Below are positions 60,550 through 64,000 of a stretch of DNA of 64,000 nt, piece by piece. The notes beneath the pieces are model-generated. The model did no database searches. It was given only the letters and a program-made list of their open reading frames with translations, and was not told the DNA's origin. Position 1 is the stretch's first letter, and every line of letters begins with the position of its first letter. Position numbers and translations under genes: made by a program. Source of the stretch: Oscillospiraceae bacterium (lineage in GTDB: Bacteria > Bacillota > Clostridia > Oscillospirales > UBA929); NCBI GenBank assembly GCA_009782215.1, contig WRKO01000001.1, positions 62,001 to 126,000 of the forward strand, written 5' to 3'.

Positions 60550-61065
60550 ATCGGCGAAATACGCCGTTATCTGCGGGACAACAGCGCCATCCGGGTGTCG
60601 CGGTCGGTGCGGGATACGGCGTATAAGGTGCTGCAGGCGCGGGAGAAGATGACGGCGCAAAGCCAGAAGGAGCCGTCCACCGACGAGATTGCCAAGCACT
60701 TGGACTTGCCGCGCGAGGATGTGGTCATGGCGCTGGAGGCCATCATGGACCCGGTCAGCCTGTTCGAGCCGGTCTACTCCGACGGCGGCGACGCCATCTG
60801 TGTGATGGATCAAGTCTCCGACACAAAAAACACCGACGAGGTATGGCTGGAGCGCATCTCCCTCAAGGAGGCCATCAGCCACCTGAGCGACCGTGAAAAG
60901 CATATCCTCTCCCTGCGCTTCTTTGAAGGCAAAACGCAAATGGAGGTGGCAAGCGAGATAGGTATTTCACTTAGCGAAAAGACATACATATTCCCTCGGT
61001 GCTTGGACGCGTATAAGGGCCTCTGCGAGGCGGTGTTTGAGGTCGGGGCGCGGGTCTCGCTGTAA
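60544..61065 (+). pseudogene. sigG: sigG, 3' part (SigG regions 3 and 4), with divergent end
   Basis: Continues SigG from the attachment core: MIIGEIRRYLRDNSAIRVSRSVRDTAYKVL, with the family's DPVSLFEPVY...GGDAICVMDQVSD, and the region 4 core LSDREKHILSLRFFEGKTQMEVASEIGIS. After TCA at 60969 the match ends: SigG normally goes on QAQVSRLEK plus a short tail, whereas here LSEKTYIFPRCLDAYKG and 15 more unrelated residues follow to the stop at 61065. The second helix of the region 4.2 DNA-binding motif is therefore missing. The base composition just there (60955-60997) is also poorer in G+C. Confidence 0.9.
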
Positions 61066-61088
61066 GACGGCCTTGATGCGGTCGCTGT

Positions 61089-61811
61089 TTATTCCGGCGG
61101 TTCTCCGGGCGGGGAGACTGCCGGATTCTTCCGTATGTTGCGGTCGATGAAGTATATGCCGTGGCCAAGCAGGAGGAAGAACACCATAATCCCGCCGATG
61201 TACACAAAGACAGCCATACCGAGCTTGTCAAAGTCAAGGAAGAAATACGGGAACCGGATGGGGACAATGTCTATATGGCTGGAAAACGGGCCGCTGAGGA
61301 CGCCTTCATAGCGGTAGACATACCCCGCCAGCCCCGCGGCGCTTGTGAAAACCACATACAGCAGCGGGAATAAGCAGACATAGTACACGTCGCGGTACTT
61401 CAAGCGCCCCGCCGGAGCGAAGAGGATGTAGTCGAACAGGCACAACAGCGGCGTCACGGCGTGAACCGCCAGATTTTCAAAGGACAACAGATACTCCGAG
61501 GTTATCCCCTGCGGCACCAGCAGCGCCCAGAAAACCACAAACGTCAGAAACACGTTGACCGCGCAGACCATCCCAAGCCGGGGCCGCCACCCGGCGTTTC
61601 CGTATGCCCCTTCACGAAGGCTCCCCGCCGTTTTTACGGCGAGATAGGCGAACAGGGTGACGGCCAGAAGATTGCTTTGGATGGTGTAGTACATAAAAGT
61701 CCTAAAGCTGACCGTCCCGCTGAAAACGCCAATCTGCTTCAACAGCCCGGCCACGGCGAACAAACACGCGCCCGCCCGGTACGCGAGGGCAAAACGCCTA
61801 TTCTGAATCAT
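61089..61811 (-). CDS. Pr6Pr-like integral membrane protein
   Basis: 240 residues from the ATG at 61811, seven bases after GGGGAG; an upstream ATG at 61838 has a weaker site. Six to seven membrane segments, with the family stretch FMYYTIQSNLLAVTLF and SFENLAVHAVTPLLCLFDYI (the HAVTP motif) typical of Pr6Pr proteins. Function unknown. Convergent with the sigG 3' part, whose stop is 23 bp away. Confidence 0.75.
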   Translation of the reverse strand: MIQNRRFALAYRAGACLFAVAGLLKQIGVFSGTVSFRTFMYYTIQSNLLAVTLFAYLAVKTAGSLREGAYGNAGWRPRLGMVCAVNVFLTFVVFWALLVPQGITSEYLLSFENLAVHAVTPLLCLFDYILFAPAGRLKYRDVYYVCLFPLLYVVFTSAAGLAGYVYRYEGVLSGPFSSHIDIVPIRFPYFFLDFDKLGMAVFVYIGGIMVFFLLLGHGIYFIDRNIRKNPAVSPPGEPPE

Positions 61812-61879
61812 ACCGTTTCTCCCCGTTTCGGCGGCCATGCCCCCGCCGTACCGTCCATTTGCATCATCCTAGCGTCCCA

Positions 61880-63241
61880 TTAGCCCAGCTCCCACACGGA
61901 CAGGACATAGCTGCCTTGGCCGCCGGCGTAGAAAGCGGCGTGGAGGAAATAGAGTCTGTCCGCTTCGAGATAGACGGTGATATGCGCGTTTATGCCGTCG
62001 CCGCTGTCGTCGTCCGAGGCGATGACGTTCCAGTCTTGGTCATACAGGGTCAGAAGAGGGTCGCCGGTTTGGCCGTAGGTGAGGAAATTCCAATACCCGG
62101 AACGGTCGGGGACGAATTCATAGTACGCCTCATGCTCAATCCAGATATCGCCGCCGCCGGACGGGATGCTCCATTGGTCGCCGTTGTGGTGATTCGTGTT
62201 GGCCAAGACGCTCAAACGATAGCTGCCGGTGCCGCTGCCGTAAAATTTGGCGCGGATGAGATAGGTTTCGGTCTCGTCAAGGTAGACGGATAGGTAGGCG
62301 TTCATGCCGTCGCCGCCGTCGTCGTCTTGGGCAATCATGCGCCCGTATGAATCAAAAATCTCCAGCATGGGGTCGCTTCCGCCGTTGTCGTAGGTGAAAA
62401 TATCCCACGTGCCGGAATGGCCGGGAGAGAACTCAAAATCGGTCGTGTCGCTCACCAAGACGTCGCCGCCGTCGCGGGAAAGCAAGGCGGCGGTGGGGGC
62501 AAGCTCGGCGACCAAGAGATAGCTCCCGGCGTCGCCGCTGTAGAATTTCGCGTGGATGGTAATGGCTTCTCCCGCTTCGAGACGGATGGAAATGCGCGCG
62601 TTGACGCCTTCCCCCCCGTCGTCGTCCGACGCGATGACCCCGGAACCGTCGTGCAGCTCCAAGAAGGGGTCGCCGGCATCGTTGTCGGTCGTGTAGATAA
62701 GCCACACGCCCGTTTGATCCGGGATGAAGTCAACCAAGGTCGTCCCGTCGATCCGAATCTCGCCTGCGCCGCGCCAGCTCGCCGTGTGCGGGCCGACGGG
62801 CGGCGGCGAAGGCTCGGGGGAGAACTCGGACGGAGCCGGAGGAGGCTGGGATGCAGGCACGGACGGGAAAGGGGACGGGTGGTCGTCGCCGGACACATAC
62901 GTCCCGGACTCGCCGCCGAAGGAAATGACGCCGAAATACCACAGCGCGGCAAACGCGACGGCCATCACGGCCGCCACCGCGAGCGGGATGATGACGAGTT
63001 TGGCGTCAAAGCCCTTTTTCATGGCGGGCCGCTGAACCGCCGCCGGCTCCGGGTACACAGAAGGGAACGGCTCCGGGTATGCCGGGGGTTGCGGCTCCGG
63101 GTATACAAAGGGCGGCGGCTCCGGGGTTTCGGGCGGATACATTGGCGGCGGAGCGGAGGGCGCTTCCTCCCTCGGCGTGCCGCATTCCGCGCAGAATCTG
63201 GCGCCTTCGTCGAACATAGTCCCACAGTTGGAGCAAAACAT
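61880..63241 (-). CDS. Zinc-ribbon membrane protein with three PPC-like repeats
   Basis: 453 residues from the ATG at 63241 (AGAGGTGA upstream). N-terminal zinc ribbon CSNCGTMFDEGARFCAEC, a Pro/Tyr/Glu-rich linker, one membrane helix (about 80-102), a Pro/Ser linker, then three ~95-residue copies of a bacterial pre-peptidase C-terminal-like beta domain, each with SDDDGGEGVNARISIRLEAG-like loops (D-D-G-G/S-D-G-x-NAxIxVxLE) rich in Asp. The N-terminus is probably cytoplasmic and the PPC repeats outside. The acidic loops suggest calcium binding. Monocistronic. Confidence 0.8.
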   Translation of the reverse strand: MFCSNCGTMFDEGARFCAECGTPREEAPSAPPPMYPPETPEPPPFVYPEPQPPAYPEPFPSVYPEPAAVQRPAMKKGFDAKLVIIPLAVAAVMAVAFAALWYFGVISFGGESGTYVSGDDHPSPFPSVPASQPPPAPSEFSPEPSPPPVGPHTASWRGAGEIRIDGTTLVDFIPDQTGVWLIYTTDNDAGDPFLELHDGSGVIASDDDGGEGVNARISIRLEAGEAITIHAKFYSGDAGSYLLVAELAPTAALLSRDGGDVLVSDTTDFEFSPGHSGTWDIFTYDNGGSDPMLEIFDSYGRMIAQDDDGGDGMNAYLSVYLDETETYLIRAKFYGSGTGSYRLSVLANTNHHNGDQWSIPSGGGDIWIEHEAYYEFVPDRSGYWNFLTYGQTGDPLLTLYDQDWNVIASDDDSGDGINAHITVYLEADRLYFLHAAFYAGGQGSYVLSVWELG

Positions 63242-63283
63242 ACCGTCACCTCTTTTTGAGAATAAAAGTTTGAGCTGGATTAC

Positions 63284-63312
63284 AGAATACGCCATTTTCC
63301 GGCATAAGTCAA
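63284..63312 (-). promoter_or_regulatory. Promoter of the zinc-ribbon/PPC gene
   Basis: Minus strand TTGACT (63312-63307), 17-bp spacer, TATTCT (63289-63284). Confidence 0.7.
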
Positions 63313-63330
63313 GCGGCAAGCATATTTTTT

Positions 63331-63516
63331 CACAAAACAACGCTTCTCGCCGAAAATACCCCGGCGTGGATGTACCTCCACACGCCCGAAGACTATGCGC
63401 GGGAGGGGATAACGGCTGAAATGGTGACGGAAAAGCTGGCGTTATACAGCGACTTCCATCTGACCGCCGAAGCGGCGGAAGCGTTTGAGGAAAAGCTGTC
63501 GGCGTTTACGGGATAG
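63331..63516 (+). pseudogene. Short open stretch, possibly the 3' end of a lost gene
   Basis: Plus-strand frame ending with TAG at 63516 reads MYLHTPEDYAREGITAEMV from an ATG at 63370 and continues TEKLALYSDFHLTAEAAEAF. Codon use looks protein-like, but there is no ribosome site, and the frame continues upstream without a start. Family not recognised. It may be a remnant. Confidence 0.35.
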
Positions 63517-63578
63517 CGCGTGGTTTTGGGCGCGGCGCTGCGTTTGCGTGAGCATACCGCTTGCATAAATATTTCCCT

Positions 63579-63607
63579 TTGACAACCCGTCTCCTTGAAG
63601 GTATGAT
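63579..63607 (+). promoter_or_regulatory. Promoter of the MoxR gene
   Basis: Perfect TTGACA (63579-63584), 17-bp spacer, TATGAT (63602-63607). Confidence 0.85.
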
Positions 63608-63642
63608 AGAGGGGATAGCGCGATAGGAGAGGGGACAAGCCA

Positions 63643-64000
63643 ATGGCGGAGGATTTCAGCGCGGCGCGGGGGTATTTGTCAAGGATTGCGGATAACATCG
63701 AGAGGGTCATTGTCGGCAAACGCGGGGCGGTGGAGCTTTCGCTGTTCGCGTTGCTTTGCGGCGGCCATATTCTGGTGGAGGACGTACCCGGCGTGGGCAA
63801 GACGTCCTTGGCGTCGGCGCTGTCGCGCAGCGTGAGCTGTTCGTTTCGCCGCGTCCAGTTTACGCCGGACATCATGCCGAGCGATATCACCGGCTTCTCT
63901 CTGTATAATCAGAAAACCGGGGACTTTGAGTACCGTCAGGGCCTGATTTTTTCCTCCCTCATCCTCGCCGACGAAATCAACCGCGCCAGCCCCAAGACGC
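63643..64000 (+). CDS. MoxR family AAA+ ATPase, N-terminal part (runs off window)
   Basis: Starts MAEDFSAARGYLSRIADNIERVIVGKR after AGGAGAGGGG. Walker A VEDVPGVGKTSL and Walker B LILADEINRASPKT are present; ILVEDVPGVGK and the FTPDIMPSDITGF loop are characteristic of MoxR. These act as chaperones for von Willebrand A proteins or in membrane-protein complex maturation, usually followed by a DUF58 gene, which would lie beyond the window. About 119 of ~320 residues are visible. Confidence 0.93.
   Translation, partial: MAEDFSAARGYLSRIADNIERVIVGKRGAVELSLFALLCGGHILVEDVPGVGKTSLASALSRSVSCSFRRVQFTPDIMPSDITGFSLYNQKTGDFEYRQGLIFSSLILADEINRASPKT

Noticed and set aside
43120..61065. Split sigG as sequencing frameshift
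   Set aside because: The two halves are 17 kb apart, share a 9-bp repeat and rejoin exactly in frame, which a base-calling error cannot produce.

Overview
The window looks like chromosome from an endospore-forming, G+C-rich anaerobic member of the Clostridia (Bacillota). Evidence: a sigma-G gene, strong Shine-Dalgarno sites (AAGGAGG), TTGACA-17-TATAAT promoters often with an extended -10 TGn, many S-layer-homology (SLH) surface proteins, an adjacent CheC/CheD pair, ferredoxin-type aldo/keto reductase and OFA-type transport. An Oscillospirales-like origin is a guess; there is no rRNA or other marker here to settle it. I see no tRNA, rRNA or CRISPR array.

Layout. 1-8.3 kb: a partial Fe-alcohol dehydrogenase, a glycoside-hydrolase-like protein, a MATE exporter, a MerR regulator with a nucleotidyltransferase, and a chemoreceptor/HD-GYP pair. 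8.6-12.4 kb: an SLH surface protein. 12.6-17.9 kb: housekeeping rpsO-pnp-M16 peptidase-prmA-yihY. 17.9-31.2 kb: rpmB (minus), an aldo/keto reductase, a small EamA carrier, then a four-gene ABC-GNAT-DUF1854-ABC operon (minus) headed by a strong promoter, a 20-codon leader ORF and a terminator/antiterminator; trmB and a GNAT gene; an OFA-MFS / cupin regulator / acyl-CoA ligase group. 31.6-34.8 kb: DUF2975-XRE-DUF4173 and cheC-cheD. 34.9-42.9 kb: a 1,936-residue SLH/YDG-repeat protein and a convergent secreted protein.

The centre of interest is 43.1-61.1 kb. The forespore sigma factor gene sigG is cut in two. Its first 107 codons end at 43440 and its remaining codons resume at 60550. Both junctions carry the same 9 bases, CCGATGATT (43432-43440 and 60541-60549), and joining them there restores the SigG reading frame exactly (AVPMI|IGEIRRY). 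The intervening 17,109 bp carry a large serine recombinase near the right end, two small ORFs that could be directionality factors, a DUF3990/DUF3791 module resembling toxin-antitoxin loci, a decayed radical-SAM gene and three big envelope proteins (a 2,821-residue SLH protein, an SLH/von Willebrand A protein and a membrane-anchored permuted-papain protein). This has the form of a sigK 'skin'-type intervening element, but in sigG. Since sigma-G acts in the forespore, which becomes the next generation, simple loss of the element would not be inherited as it is for a mother-cell skin element. In addition, the last ~30 residues of the sigG 3' part do not match the family after helix EIGIS, so the gene may carry a second interruption or be decaying.

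61.1-64 kb: a Pr6Pr-like membrane protein, a zinc-ribbon protein with three PPC-like repeats, a decayed ORF and the start of a MoxR ATPase gene.
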